Assembly (NCBI GenBank): GCA_014377785.1
Contig: JACMOZ010000516.1
Span: 1-37,407, forward strand
Direction: 5' to 3'
DNA from: Aeromicrobium sp.
GTDB taxonomy: Bacteria; Actinomycetota; Actinomycetes; Propionibacteriales; Nocardioidaceae
Length of the DNA stretch: 37,407 bases
Of this stretch, positions 17,695-26,258 are shown piece after piece; the first letter of the stretch is position 1, and each line of letters begins with the position of its first letter. The notes beneath the pieces were generated by a model. It did not search any database and was not told where the DNA came from. It saw nothing but the letters and a program-made list of their open reading frames with translations. The position numbers and the translations under genes were made by a program.

Positions 17695-17780
17695 TGTAGA
17701 TAAAACAGTAACAATTACAAAATGGAGTCTTTTTATGTTCAACACTTGACGATAACGCTTGTGACGTACAACACTGGCGG
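17695..17780. promoter_or_regulatory. AT-rich divergent control region between ROK regulator and sugar importer
   Basis: This 171-base gap holds one of the more AT-rich stretches in the window (about 17695-17745). GTAA-CAA-TTAC at 17708-17718 is a small inverted repeat, and CAACACT occurs twice (17740-17746 and 17769-17775). A possible -35 is TTGACG at 17746-17751, but no good -10 stands at the usual spacing. A ROK operator is expected here but I cannot place it exactly. Confidence 0.4.
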
Positions 17781-17824
17781 GCAACGACCGGCGCGCACAC
17801 CGCGTCGCTGCCACTGGAGGAAAT

Positions 17825-18886
17825 GTGAAGAAAATTGCACGCGTAGCCATTTTGGTCATCGCTGCCGGTACCGGCCTGGCGGCGCTCACCGCCTGTGGTT
17901 CCAACAGCGCTAGCAACGGCGACTCCGACAGCAAGGGTAAGACCATCGCCCTGCTACTCCCCGAAACGAAGACCACCCGCTACGAAGCGTTCGACAAGCC
18001 GCTCTTCGAAGCCAAGGTCAAGGAACTTTGTGCCTCCTGCAAGGTCAACTACCTGAATGCAGATCAGGACGCGTCCAAGCAGCAGCAGCAAGCCCAGTCG
18101 GCCATCACGAACGGTGCCTCGGTGCTCGTGCTTGACCCGGTCGACGGCAAGGCAGCCGCTGGCGTCGTCAAGTCTGCCCAGTCCTCGAAGATCCCGGTCG
18201 TTGCTTATGACCGGTTCGTCGAAGGCGCCAATTACTACCTGTCCTTCAACAACGAGCGGGTCGGGGAACTTCAAGGGACTGCTCTCGCCGAGGCAACCGG
18301 CAACAAGGGCAAAATCCTGATGCTCAACGGCGCACCGACTGATCCCAACGCCGCTCAATTCAAGGCCGGTGCCCACAAGGTCCTCGATGCGAGCGGTCTG
18401 AAGGTCGTCGCCGAATACGACAACCCCGACTGGAGTCCGGACAACGCGCAGAAGTTCACGAGCAGCCAGCTCACCAACATCGATCCGGCAGACCTTGCGG
18501 GCGTGTATGCCGCCAATGACGGCCAGGCCGGTGGCGTCATTGCTGCTCTGCGCTCGGCCGGCGTCAAGAAGATGCCGCCCGTCACAGGTCAGGATGCCGA
18601 ACTCGCTGCGATCCAGCGGATCGTCGCCGGCGACCAGTTCATGACGATTTACAAGCCGATCCCGATCGAGGCCAACAAGGCTGCCGAGATCGCTGTGGAC
18701 ATCGCCAACGGCAAGACCGTCACCGGTACGACGGACTTCCAGGGTGTCAAGTCGTTCATCTTCGACCCGGTGGTCGTCACGAAGGACAACGTCAAGGACA
18801 CCGTGGTGAAGGACAACTTCTACAAGGTTGCCGACATCTGCACCGCTGATTTCAAGGCAGCCTGTGCCGCCGCCGGCATCAGCTAA
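17825..18886 (+). CDS. Sugar ABC transporter substrate-binding lipoprotein (CUT2, xylose-like)
   Basis: 353-residue periplasmic-binding-protein-type receptor (Peripla_BP_4 class, as in XylF, RbsB and ChvE). A signal peptide ends in the lipobox LTAC with Cys24, so it is a lipoprotein anchored to the outer face of the membrane. The pattern ALLLPETKTTRYEAFDKPLF followed by NADQDASKQQQQ and later YAANDGQAGG resembles xylose- and multi-sugar-binding members, though the sugar cannot be fixed. GTG 17825 has a strong GGAGG 4 bases upstream; an overlapping ATG at 17823 runs at once into a stop. An 11-bp hairpin downstream separates it from the ATPase gene. Confidence 0.88.
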   Translation: MKKIARVAILVIAAGTGLAALTACGSNSASNGDSDSKGKTIALLLPETKTTRYEAFDKPLFEAKVKELCASCKVNYLNADQDASKQQQQAQSAITNGASVLVLDPVDGKAAAGVVKSAQSSKIPVVAYDRFVEGANYYLSFNNERVGELQGTALAEATGNKGKILMLNGAPTDPNAAQFKAGAHKVLDASGLKVVAEYDNPDWSPDNAQKFTSSQLTNIDPADLAGVYAANDGQAGGVIAALRSAGVKKMPPVTGQDAELAAIQRIVAGDQFMTIYKPIPIEANKAAEIAVDIANGKTVTGTTDFQGVKSFIFDPVVVTKDNVKDTVVKDNFYKVADICTADFKAACAAAGIS

Positions 18887-18913
18887 GGCGATTGCCCACT
18901 AGTACATATTGTC

Positions 18914-18941
18914 GAGGGGGCGAGAACCATCTCGCCCCCTC
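18914..18941. terminator. Intercistronic GC hairpin between binding protein and ATPase genes
   Basis: GAGGGGGCGAG (18914-18924) pairs perfectly with CTCGCCCCCTC (18931-18941), loop AACCAT. It begins 27 bases after the binding-protein stop and has no T tract. Such hairpins commonly protect the upstream message or partly end transcription, giving more receptor than ATPase and permease. Confidence 0.7.
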
Positions 18942-19003
18942 CCCACAATGCGTACAGCGCTGAGTTCATGCCCGAGCACGGATAACTGGAATAAGGTCGC
19001 CTC

Positions 19004-19834
19004 ATGGTTACTGCCAACGCACCGGTGCTGACTCTCACCGGAATCGGAAAACGATTCGGCGCCGTGCAGGCGCTCTCGGACGTGTCAATCGAAGTTCATC
19101 CCGGTGAGGTGGTCGCCCTTGTCGGCGACAACGGCGCCGGCAAGTCGACCTTGGTCAAAATCATGGCCGGGGTCTACCAAGCCGATGAGGGCCACATGGT
19201 CTTCGATGGCTTGCCCGTCACCGTCAACGGACCCAAGCAGGCACAGGCCCTCGGCATCGCTACGGTGTTCCAGGATTTGGCTCTATGCGACAACCTCGAT
19301 GTCGTCGCCAATCTCTATCTCGGCCAGGAACTCAGCAGCGCCGGTACTCTCGATGAGGTCGAGATGGAAAAACAGAGTTGGGAGCTCCTGCGTCAGCTCT
19401 CGGCCAAGATCCCTTCCGTACGCATACCTATCGCTTCTCTGTCGGGCGGTCAGCGCCAAACCGTGGCGATTGCCCGAAGCCTGGTCGGCAACCCCAAGGT
19501 CGTGATGCTCGATGAACCGACCGCTGCCCTCGGTGTTGCACAGACGGCCGAAGTGCTGAACCTCGTCGAACGTCTGCGCAGCCGCGGCCTCGGCGTGGTC
19601 CTGATCAGCCACAACATGGCCGATGTACAGGCCGTCGCGGACCGCATTTATGTCTTGCGTCTCGGTCGCAACGGAGCCGAATTCAAAATCGGCGACGTGA
19701 CGACCGAACAACTGGTTGCCGCCATCACCGGCGCCTCGGACAACGTGGTCACGCAGCGTGCAACACGCGTCCATGACGAGTCCGCTGCGACCCAATCGCG
19801 CAGTATTGACCTGGATGAGGGAGAAATCGGATGA
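19004..19834 (+). CDS. Sugar ABC transporter ATP-binding protein, single-domain CUT2
   Basis: 276-residue ATPase with one ABC domain. Walker A is GDNGAGKST at 41-49, signature LSGGQRQ, Walker B VVMLDEPTAALG, switch His in LISHNM. The characteristic Q-loop is VFQDLALCDNLDVVANLYLG, typical of CUT2 sugar importers. Many CUT2 ATPases (RbsA, XylG) are about 500 residues with two fused ABC domains; this one is the single-domain type known from FrcA-like systems and presumably works as a homodimer. A C-terminal hydrophilic tail follows the ABC domain. Its stop overlaps the permease start (ATGA). Confidence 0.9.
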   Translation: MVTANAPVLTLTGIGKRFGAVQALSDVSIEVHPGEVVALVGDNGAGKSTLVKIMAGVYQADEGHMVFDGLPVTVNGPKQAQALGIATVFQDLALCDNLDVVANLYLGQELSSAGTLDEVEMEKQSWELLRQLSAKIPSVRIPIASLSGGQRQTVAIARSLVGNPKVVMLDEPTAALGVAQTAEVLNLVERLRSRGLGVVLISHNMADVQAVADRIYVLRLGRNGAEFKIGDVTTEQLVAAITGASDNVVTQRATRVHDESAATQSRSIDLDEGEIG

Positions 19835-21072
19835 GCGATCCCACCGCAGCCTTCGCCGACAAGGCCGACGAACGTCTCGTGGAGGATTCCTCGCCGCTGT
19901 CACTTCTACGCGGTTCCCTCGGCAAACTCCGCTCGGGTGATCTCGGAATGGTCCCGGTGATCGTCGGTCTTATCGCGATCTGGATCATCTTCCAGAGCCA
20001 GAACTCGCGCTTCTTGTCCTCACGCAACCTGGTCGAGCTCAGTCTCGACTCGGCGACAATCGGCATGATCTCGATCGGTGTCGTCCTCATCCTGCTGCTT
20101 GGCGAGATCGACTTGTCGATCGGCTCGGTCAGCGGTGTGGCCGGCTCCGTCCTCGCAGTCCTGCTCGTCTATCACGGTTGGCCGTTGGCGTTGGCGATCC
20201 TTGCCGCGCTCGCCGCGGGACTCGCTATCGGTGTTCTGTATGGGCTGCTTTACACCCGATTCGGTGTCCCGAGCTTCGTCATCACGCTAGCCGGCTTGCT
20301 GGCCTTTCTCGGCCTGCAACTCATGGTCCTGGGCAAAAACGGCACGGTGAACCTCCCGGTCAATTCTGCACTGATCGACTTTGCGAGTTTCAAGTTCTTG
20401 TCGCCCACAGCCTCGTACATCCTCGCTGTGCTTGCGGGTGCACTTTATTTCCTGTTCCGCGCCCGGACGATCCGCCGGCGCATTGCGGCTAACTTGTCGG
20501 GACCGACGATCCGAAGCATCGCCATCCGCGCCGTGGTGCTCGTCCTTGGTTTGGCCTACCTTGCCTACTACCTCAACCTAGACCGTGGCATCGGCTATAT
20601 GCCATTGTTCTGGGTTTTGACTATCATTTTCGTCGACCTTCTTCTGCGCAAAACGGCGTGGGGTCGCCACGTGTTTGCCGTCGGTGGCAATGAAGAGGCT
20701 GCGCGCCGCTCGGGCATTGCGGTCAACAGTGTCTACCTCTCGGTCTTTGCGCTAAGTTCGCTTTTCGCCGCTCTCGGAGGGGTTCTGGCGGCGGCACGAC
20801 TTCAGGCTGTCGCCCAAACCAGCGGCGGTGCTGACGTCAACCTGATGGCGATCGCCGCCGCTGTCATCGGCGGCACAAGCCTCTTTGGTGGCCGCGGTTC
20901 CACGTATGCCGCGCTGTTCGGGATGCTCGTGTTGCAGTCGATCACGAGTGGGTTGAACCTGATTGGAGTCGATGCCGAAATCCGCTACATGGTGACCGGT
21001 GCGGTTTTGCTCCTCGCGGTGACGATCGACTCCTTGTCTCGTCGAGCCCGCACCAGCAGCGGCCGCGCCTAG
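19831..21072 (+). CDS. Sugar ABC transporter permease (XylH-like)
   Basis: 413-residue permease of the BPD_transp_2 class used by CUT2 sugar importers, with about ten to twelve membrane segments. Recognisable family elements are LLLGEIDLSIGSVSG and NEEAARRSGIAV, the cytoplasmic loop that docks the ATPase, followed by AAAVIGGTSLFGGRGS. The insertion at about 205-255, which adds membrane helices after FRARTIRRR, is typical of XylH-type permeases and absent from shorter RbsC proteins, so xylose or a related sugar is favoured. An N-terminal polar stretch of about 40 residues precedes the first segment. Followed by a palindromic hairpin. Confidence 0.88.
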   Translation: MSDPTAAFADKADERLVEDSSPLSLLRGSLGKLRSGDLGMVPVIVGLIAIWIIFQSQNSRFLSSRNLVELSLDSATIGMISIGVVLILLLGEIDLSIGSVSGVAGSVLAVLLVYHGWPLALAILAALAAGLAIGVLYGLLYTRFGVPSFVITLAGLLAFLGLQLMVLGKNGTVNLPVNSALIDFASFKFLSPTASYILAVLAGALYFLFRARTIRRRIAANLSGPTIRSIAIRAVVLVLGLAYLAYYLNLDRGIGYMPLFWVLTIIFVDLLLRKTAWGRHVFAVGGNEEAARRSGIAVNSVYLSVFALSSLFAALGGVLAAARLQAVAQTSGGADVNLMAIAAAVIGGTSLFGGRGSTYAALFGMLVLQSITSGLNLIGVDAEIRYMVTGAVLLLAVTIDSLSRRARTSSGRA

Positions 21073-21090
21073 AACCTTCCAATCCGTTGG

Positions 21091-21141
21091 GCGTGACGTT
21101 CGGCAGGAAAAGTACGGCGTGTCGCTTGCCAAACGTCACGC
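21091..21141. repeat. Intergenic palindrome after sugar permease
   Basis: GCGTGACGTTCGGCAGG (21091-21107) pairs with 21125-21141 at 15 of 17 positions, around a 17-base loop. It lies 19 bases past the permease stop and 28 bases before the next gene, and could act as terminator. Its design resembles the palindromes at 11368-11425 and 22924-22980, but the sequence differs. Confidence 0.65.
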
Positions 21142-21168
21142 TCAGAGGGGCATGGCAAGGTAGGTGCC

Positions 21169-22080
21169 ATGGCTGTTATCGAGGCGCAACATCTGGGCAA
21201 GACGTTTGGCTCCAAGCCGGCCGTCGTTGACCTGTCTTTTGTCGTCCAGCCGGGGAGCGTCACTGGCTTCCTCGGCCCCAACGGTTCGGGCAAGTCCACG
21301 ACGATGCGCCTGATGCTCGGTCTTGACCGGGGCGAAGGCCGCACAACGTTTGACGGCAAACCCTTCGACGAGTTCAAGCACCCAATGCGCCACATCGGAT
21401 CTCTGCTCGAGGCCAAACCGTTCCATCCCACCCGCAAGGCCCGCAATCACCTCCGGATGCTCGCGGCGGCCAACCAGATCCCGACCAGTCGGGTCGATGA
21501 AGTTCTCGAGATGGTGGGCCTCACCTCCGTGGCCGGCGGCAAGCCCAGGAAGTTCAGTCTCGGTATGGGTCAGCGCCTCGGCATCGCCGCAGCTTTGCTC
21601 GGAGACCCGCATACGCTCATCCTCGACGAGCCGAGCAACGGTCTCGATCCGCAAGGAATCACCTGGCTCCGCAACCTGCTCAAAGACCTGGCGGCCGAAG
21701 GAAAGTCGGTGTTCGTGTCCAGTCATTTGCTTCAGGAGATGGCCGTCCTCGCGGACGAACTCGTGGTCATTGGCCGTGGCGTGATGCTTGCCAATTGCAA
21801 GGTGTCCGATTTCGTCAAAGCGAGTACCCGCGGCACCGTCAGCCTGACGTCGCCTGATCAGGGCATCCTCGTCCCGGCCATCACCGCTCTCGGAGGCTCA
21901 GTCACGGGCGAGGGGACCGAACTGACGATTGTCGGCGTGACCGCCGAACAGATCGGCGATGCCGCCCGGGACGTTCAGGCGCGCATCCATCAACTCGTCA
22001 CGAACGAGGCGACGCTCGAAGAGGCCTTCCTCGATGCGACCGGATTGGCCGAAGAATTCAAGGGCGGGGGAGCACCGTGA
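21169..22080 (+). CDS. ABC-2-type transporter ATP-binding protein
   Basis: 303-residue ATPase of the CcmA/drug-exporter type. Walker A GPNGSGKST is at 36-44, the signature is the variant FSLGMGQRLG, and Walker B is TLILDEPSNGLDPQG. The C-terminal third (from about residue 215) is the small accessory domain common to ABC-2 exporters, ending VTNEATLEEAFLDATG. The permease gene overlaps by 4 bases (GTGA). Ribosome site AAGGTAGG precedes the ATG. Substrate is unknown: related systems export antimicrobial peptides, lantibiotics, drugs or lipids. Confidence 0.88.
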   Translation: MAVIEAQHLGKTFGSKPAVVDLSFVVQPGSVTGFLGPNGSGKSTTMRLMLGLDRGEGRTTFDGKPFDEFKHPMRHIGSLLEAKPFHPTRKARNHLRMLAAANQIPTSRVDEVLEMVGLTSVAGGKPRKFSLGMGQRLGIAAALLGDPHTLILDEPSNGLDPQGITWLRNLLKDLAAEGKSVFVSSHLLQEMAVLADELVVIGRGVMLANCKVSDFVKASTRGTVSLTSPDQGILVPAITALGGSVTGEGTELTIVGVTAEQIGDAARDVQARIHQLVTNEATLEEAFLDATGLAEEFKGGGAP

Positions 22081-22895
22081 GGGGCGCGCTCGCCTATGAA
22101 TGGATGCGATTGCGCACCATTCGATCAACGTTCTGGCTCATCGGTTTGTCTTTGGTCTTCCAATTCCTGATGACGATGCTTATAGCCTCGCAATTGCCCG
22201 AATCCGGCCCGTTGTCCGGCGGCGACGATCCCATCACCCAACTCGTGACGGTGGGCGCGGCATCGGGCTTCGCGCCACTGTTCCTTGCGTACATTCTGGG
22301 CATCGTCGGCGTTTTTTCGATGGGTCACGAATACCGGCACGGCATGATTCGCGCGACGCTCACCGCGATCCCCAGCCGCTCAGCGGTGTTTGGCGCGAAA
22401 CTGGTGACAACCGGGGTGGTTGCGGCCGGCGCGGCTATCGGTTGCGTGGCGGTGTCGATGCTCAGCGCCGCGATCTTCGGCGTCGGTATGCCGACTCTTG
22501 GCGGGCTGGCCAGACTGACTCTCGGCGTCGTGATCTTCACGGTTTTGTTCTCCTGGTCGGGTTTCGCCTATTCGGCGATCATCCGCAACCAGACGGCGGC
22601 TGTTGCGCTGCTCATGCTGGTCCCCTCGGTGGTCGAAACGATCATCCGGGCCGTCGTCGTCGCCATCAAGGCAGCCTCGGGCGACCCGACCGGCGGGGGA
22701 GGGTTGGTGACCATCCTCAAGTATCTGCCGTATGACGCCGGTGGGCAGATGTACACCCGCCAATCGATCAATGATCTTTTGCAATTCCTGGGTTATGTGC
22801 CGTTCGGCGCTGTCGGCGGCGGCATCGTTTTCGCCGTGTTCGTTGGCCTGTTGCTGACTGGGGCATACGCGTTGTTCCTCCGCCGCGACGCCTGA
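22077..22895 (+). CDS. ABC-2-type transporter permease
   Basis: 272-residue integral membrane protein with about six segments, the usual size and topology of an ABC-2 permease partnered with a CcmA-like ATPase. The N-terminus (MRGALAYEWMRLRTIRSTFW) is the typical amphipathic coupling helix, and HEYRHGMIRATLTAIPSR is the conserved cytoplasmic loop. The GTG start at 22077 overlaps the ATPase stop. No substrate clue; no dedicated regulator is adjacent. A strong hairpin follows 28 bases after the stop. Confidence 0.85.
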   Translation: MRGALAYEWMRLRTIRSTFWLIGLSLVFQFLMTMLIASQLPESGPLSGGDDPITQLVTVGAASGFAPLFLAYILGIVGVFSMGHEYRHGMIRATLTAIPSRSAVFGAKLVTTGVVAAGAAIGCVAVSMLSAAIFGVGMPTLGGLARLTLGVVIFTVLFSWSGFAYSAIIRNQTAAVALLMLVPSVVETIIRAVVVAIKAASGDPTGGGGLVTILKYLPYDAGGQMYTRQSINDLLQFLGYVPFGAVGGGIVFAVFVGLLLTGAYALFLRRDA

Positions 22896-22923
22896 GGCTC
22901 GACCCGACGCCGCTAACCGGCAA

Positions 22924-22980
22924 GATGTGGGCGCTTCCCGGGGGTCTGCCGCTCTGCGACCCCGGGGAAATGCCCACATC
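22924..22980. terminator. Long hairpin after ABC-2 permease
   Basis: GATGTGGGC (22924-22932) pairs exactly with GCCCACATC (22972-22980), and the inner TTCCCGGGG pairs with CCCCGGGGAA with a one-base bulge. It ends the ABC-2 operon and precedes the acyl-CoA synthetase promoter region. No T tract follows. Confidence 0.7.
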
Positions 22981-23075
22981 TCGGGATGGGGAGTCGAGTA
23001 AATCGCTGTTAAAGTACGCGTGTCGTCGTGTGCGCGATAGCCTCGGGAATCGTCGGAATCTGATCTGGAGCACGT

Positions 23076-24671
23076 ATGAGTGAATTAGGATTTGCTATCA
23101 AGGTCTTTCGGCAGATCGGCCTTTTGCAGCCACAACTTCCGCACCGCTTGATCGGTGCCGGTTGGCAATTGGCCAAATGGGGCCCGGGATTCCCGTCTGC
23201 GGTCGGTGTGGCGGCGGCTCGATTTCCCCACCAACTCGCCATTATTGATGACGCCGGCGAACTGACGTGGAGCGAAGTCCGTGACGAGACCAATCGACTC
23301 ACCCAGGGGTTGAAGGACAGGGGCCTCGAAGCCGGCGACTCGGTCGCCCTTTTGTGCCGCAACCACCGTTACATGGTCATTGCCGCGGTGGCGATCATGC
23401 AGGCCGGCGGCCGCATCCTTCTGCTCAACACGATGGCGAGCAGTTCCCAGCTCGGCGAACTCTCTGTGCGCGAAAACGCCAAGATGGTCGTGCTCGACCA
23501 GGAGTTCCTGACCGTCGGCGACACCGTCGACCGCGACAAGCTGGTGCTGGCCTGGGTTGATGGCGCAAAGCCCGAAGACCTCCCGAGCCTTGATGAGATC
23601 GCCCAGGGCAAGTCCGCCAAAAACCACCCCAAGCCTTCCAGCCACGGCTCGGTCGTCATTTTCACCTCTGGCACGACGGGCCTGCCCAAGGGCGCCAAGC
23701 GCGAAGAGCCCGAGGACCTCAAACCTTTGCTGGCGTTTTTCGGCTCCATTCCCTATCGCGGCAACAAAGTTGTCGTCCTGGCTGCACCGTTGTTTCATTC
23801 GTGGGGGCTCATCAACTTCGGTTTCGGCTTGTCGACCGTGCCGACCTATGTCATGCGTCGGCGCTTCGACGTCGTAAAAGTCATCAAAGACATCGAAAAA
23901 TACAAGGCCGACGTGCTGGTCGTGGTGCCGCTCATGATCCAGCGTCTTGTCAACGTCGATCCCGAGATCATCAGGACGACGGACACCAGTTCGCTTCGCA
24001 TCACGGCGAGCAGCGGCTCAGCGCTCGCCGGCGACCTGGCCAATCACTTCATGGACCTCTATACCGATTCGGTCTATAACTTCTATGGCGCCACCGAAAC
24101 CGGCTGGGTCACGATCGCCTCGCCTCAACAGTTGAGGGATGCGCCGGGGACAGCTGGCACGCCACCGTTCCGTACGAATGTCCTGATCCTCGATGCCGAC
24201 GGCAATGAGTTGCCCCAAGGTGAAACCGGTGTCATTCATGTCGGCAACGACATGCCATTCGGGGGCTACACCGACGGCAACAACAAGTCGTTCAAGAACG
24301 GTTTGATGAGCACCGGCGACCTAGGCTACTTCGACGCCTTGGGTCGATTGTTCGTGTGCGGGCGCGATGACGACATGGTCATTTCCGGCGGCGAAAACGT
24401 CTTCCCGCGCGAACTCGAGGACGCCCTCATCGACCATCCGAGCATTTCCGACGTCGTTGTCGCCGGCATCCCAGACAAGGCCTGGGGGCAAAGCCTCGCG
24501 GCCTACATCGTCGTACGGGACGGCGAGACCATCACCGAGGCCGAAATCATAGCCTTTGCGAAGGAACGGGTCGCACGGTTCGCCGTTCCGCGCAAAATCA
24601 TGCTCCTCGATGAATTACCGCGCAACCCCACCGGCAAGGTCATGAAACGCGAACTTCCCGATTTTGACTGA
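23076..24671 (+). CDS. Acyl-CoA synthetase (AMP-forming ligase, FadD-like)
   Basis: 531-residue member of the ANL adenylate-forming superfamily. The ATP-binding P-loop is FTSGTTGLPKGAKR, the A5 motif is YGATETG, A7/A8 lie in STGDLGYFD and GRDDDMVISGGENVFPRELE, and the catalytic lysine is in PRNPTGKVMKRELP at the C-terminus. These enzymes activate a carboxylic acid as an acyl-AMP and transfer it to CoA. The overall layout resembles actinobacterial fatty-acid CoA ligases, but chain length cannot be read from sequence. ATG 23076 is preceded by CTGGAG. It stands alone with its own upstream region and no beta-oxidation genes nearby. Confidence 0.88.
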   Translation: MSELGFAIKVFRQIGLLQPQLPHRLIGAGWQLAKWGPGFPSAVGVAAARFPHQLAIIDDAGELTWSEVRDETNRLTQGLKDRGLEAGDSVALLCRNHRYMVIAAVAIMQAGGRILLLNTMASSSQLGELSVRENAKMVVLDQEFLTVGDTVDRDKLVLAWVDGAKPEDLPSLDEIAQGKSAKNHPKPSSHGSVVIFTSGTTGLPKGAKREEPEDLKPLLAFFGSIPYRGNKVVVLAAPLFHSWGLINFGFGLSTVPTYVMRRRFDVVKVIKDIEKYKADVLVVVPLMIQRLVNVDPEIIRTTDTSSLRITASSGSALAGDLANHFMDLYTDSVYNFYGATETGWVTIASPQQLRDAPGTAGTPPFRTNVLILDADGNELPQGETGVIHVGNDMPFGGYTDGNNKSFKNGLMSTGDLGYFDALGRLFVCGRDDDMVISGGENVFPRELEDALIDHPSISDVVVAGIPDKAWGQSLAAYIVVRDGETITEAEIIAFAKERVARFAVPRKIMLLDELPRNPTGKVMKRELPDFD

Positions 24672-24725
24672 GCCGAGCGAGGCTGCAGCTCCAATGGGCG
24701 AAGTGAGCGCGAAGTCAGTTAGAGC

Positions 24726-25187
24726 GTGTTGCGGCGGAGCCGCCAAGTTGTCGAAAGCACAGGGTTGTCGAAACCACGGGGCGCCCGTCTCATATGGGAT
24801 GGTTTCCTCGTGGACATCGCATACGCTCCGAAGCCCGACGGACAACCCGATCCGGGCGAAATCGTCTGGGCCTGGGTGCCGTATGAAGAGGACGACACTC
24901 TTGGCAAAGATCGGCCGGTGCTCATCGTCGCCCGCGAAGGCGAATCCTTGATCGGACTGATGCTCACCTCAAAAGATCACGACCGCGATCACGCCTTCGA
25001 GCAAAGCGAGGGCCGCTTCTGGCTCGACATCGGTTCTGGACCGTGGGACGCCAAGGGGCGTGAAAGCGAAGTGCGCACCGACCGGCTGATTCGAATCGAC
25101 CCTGACACCATTCGGCGCGAGGGTGCCGTGCTCGACGAGGCGACCTTCAACCACGTCGCCGACGAAGCGAGGCGGCACAGTGTCTAG
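24726..25187 (+). CDS. PemK/MazF-family-like protein, no antitoxin beside it
   Basis: 153-residue protein with a PemK/MazF-like core: IVWAWVPYEED, KDRPVLIVAREG, LMLTSKDHDRD and SEVRTDRLIRIDPDTIRREG. In toxins this fold cuts mRNA, and the KDRPVLIV plus TS pattern corresponds to the conserved core. No small antitoxin gene lies upstream or downstream, and chromosomal actinobacterial copies like this usually stand alone, so toxicity is not assumed. The N-terminus is uncertain: GTG 24726 is the earliest start in frame, and the conserved part begins only near residue 28. It overlaps the YihY gene by 8 bases. Confidence 0.65.
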   Translation: MLRRSRQVVESTGLSKPRGARLIWDGFLVDIAYAPKPDGQPDPGEIVWAWVPYEEDDTLGKDRPVLIVAREGESLIGLMLTSKDHDRDHAFEQSEGRFWLDIGSGPWDAKGRESEVRTDRLIRIDPDTIRREGAVLDEATFNHVADEARRHSV

Positions 25188-26190
25188 TTTTGTCGACAAG
25201 GTCGACGACTTCCAGCGCAACCACAAAGTCGTCGGGTTCCCGCTCGCGGTGATCTACAAATACTTCGACGATCAGGGTGCCTACCTCTCCGCGATCATCA
25301 CCTACTACGCGTTCATCGCGATCTTTCCGCTCCTGTTGATGGGCTCGTCGATCCTCGGGTTTCTCATCCAGGGGGATTCCGCCCTCAGAGACAGAGTTCT
25401 CAACTCCGCGTTGAGCCAGTTCCCGATCATTGGCGACCAGCTCGGCCGTCCCGAAGGCCTCAGCGGCAGCACCTCCGCCATTGTCATCGGCGCCCTCGCG
25501 GCGACATACGGTGCGATGGGTCTTGGCCAGGCTTGCCAGAATGCGGCAAATGTCGCTTGGTCGGTGCCTCGCAATAGCCGTGCCAACCCCGTCCTCATGC
25601 GTTTTCGCAGCCTCATCTTCCTGGCTATTGGCGGTCTGGGCATTCTTGCGGTCGCGGTCACAACGTCTTTGTTGGCGAATCCCCAATCGTTGGGAGCCCG
25701 CGTCGAGGAGAGCCTCAGTTGGCTCATTCGTCTAGTCGGTTTCTTCCTGACCGTCTTGATATTCGTGGGTCTCTTCCGCCTCGTAAGTGCGGGCCGGGCC
25801 GGCATGCGGTCGGTCTTTCCGGGAGCTTTAGTGAGCGCGGTTATGTGGCAATTGCTTCAGGTGGGCGGCAATTCGTATGTGGCCAACGTCATCGCCAAGA
25901 CCAGTCAGACGAATAAGACGTTCGCCTTGGTCCTCGGTCTCATCGCGTTCATCTATCTCGCCGGAGTCATGACGGTGATGGGTCTTGAATTCAATGTGGT
26001 GCTGCGCCGCAAGCTCTACCCGCGCGCTTTGCTTACGCCATTCACCGACAATGTCTCGCTCACACCGGCCGATCAGCGCGCCTATGCCGATTATGCGAAA
26101 TCGCAACGGCACAAGGGATTCCAGTCGGTGGAGGTCACCTTCGAGGACCGCGAACTCAAAGCCGACCAGCCCCCGCCCGACAACACGTAG
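25180..26190 (+). CDS. YihY/BrkB-family membrane protein
   Basis: 336-residue integral membrane protein of the YihY/virulence factor BrkB family. Typical features are the N-terminal AIITYYAFIAIFPLLLMGSS, a long loop, and a C-terminal FALVLGLIAFIYLAGVMTVMGLEFN. About six membrane segments, with a hydrophilic C-terminal tail of roughly 50 residues. The family has been called ribonuclease BN in error; its function is not established. The frame is open to 25123, but GTG 25180 overlaps the upstream stop by 8 bases with GAGGCGG before it, so the two genes are probably co-transcribed. Confidence 0.85.
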   Translation: MSSFVDKVDDFQRNHKVVGFPLAVIYKYFDDQGAYLSAIITYYAFIAIFPLLLMGSSILGFLIQGDSALRDRVLNSALSQFPIIGDQLGRPEGLSGSTSAIVIGALAATYGAMGLGQACQNAANVAWSVPRNSRANPVLMRFRSLIFLAIGGLGILAVAVTTSLLANPQSLGARVEESLSWLIRLVGFFLTVLIFVGLFRLVSAGRAGMRSVFPGALVSAVMWQLLQVGGNSYVANVIAKTSQTNKTFALVLGLIAFIYLAGVMTVMGLEFNVVLRRKLYPRALLTPFTDNVSLTPADQRAYADYAKSQRHKGFQSVEVTFEDRELKADQPPPDNT

Positions 26191-26197
26191 TTGGTGC

Positions 26198-26253
26198 TTG
26201 CGCTTCTCCTACATACTCGGTATACCTATAGGTGTATACCGAGTATGTAGGAG
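26198..26253 (+). promoter_or_regulatory. Promoter and long palindromic operator of the padR-exporter operon
   Basis: The 20-base arm 26206-26225 (CTCCTACATACTCGGTATAC) is an exact reverse complement of 26234-26253, with CTATAGGT between. A promoter can be drawn with -35 TTGCGC (26198-26203), 17 bases, and -10 TATACC (26221-26226), placing the -10 box inside the palindrome. The regulator gene starts 6 bases later. Autorepression by PadR is the natural reading. Confidence 0.75.
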
Positions 26254-26258
26254 AGATC

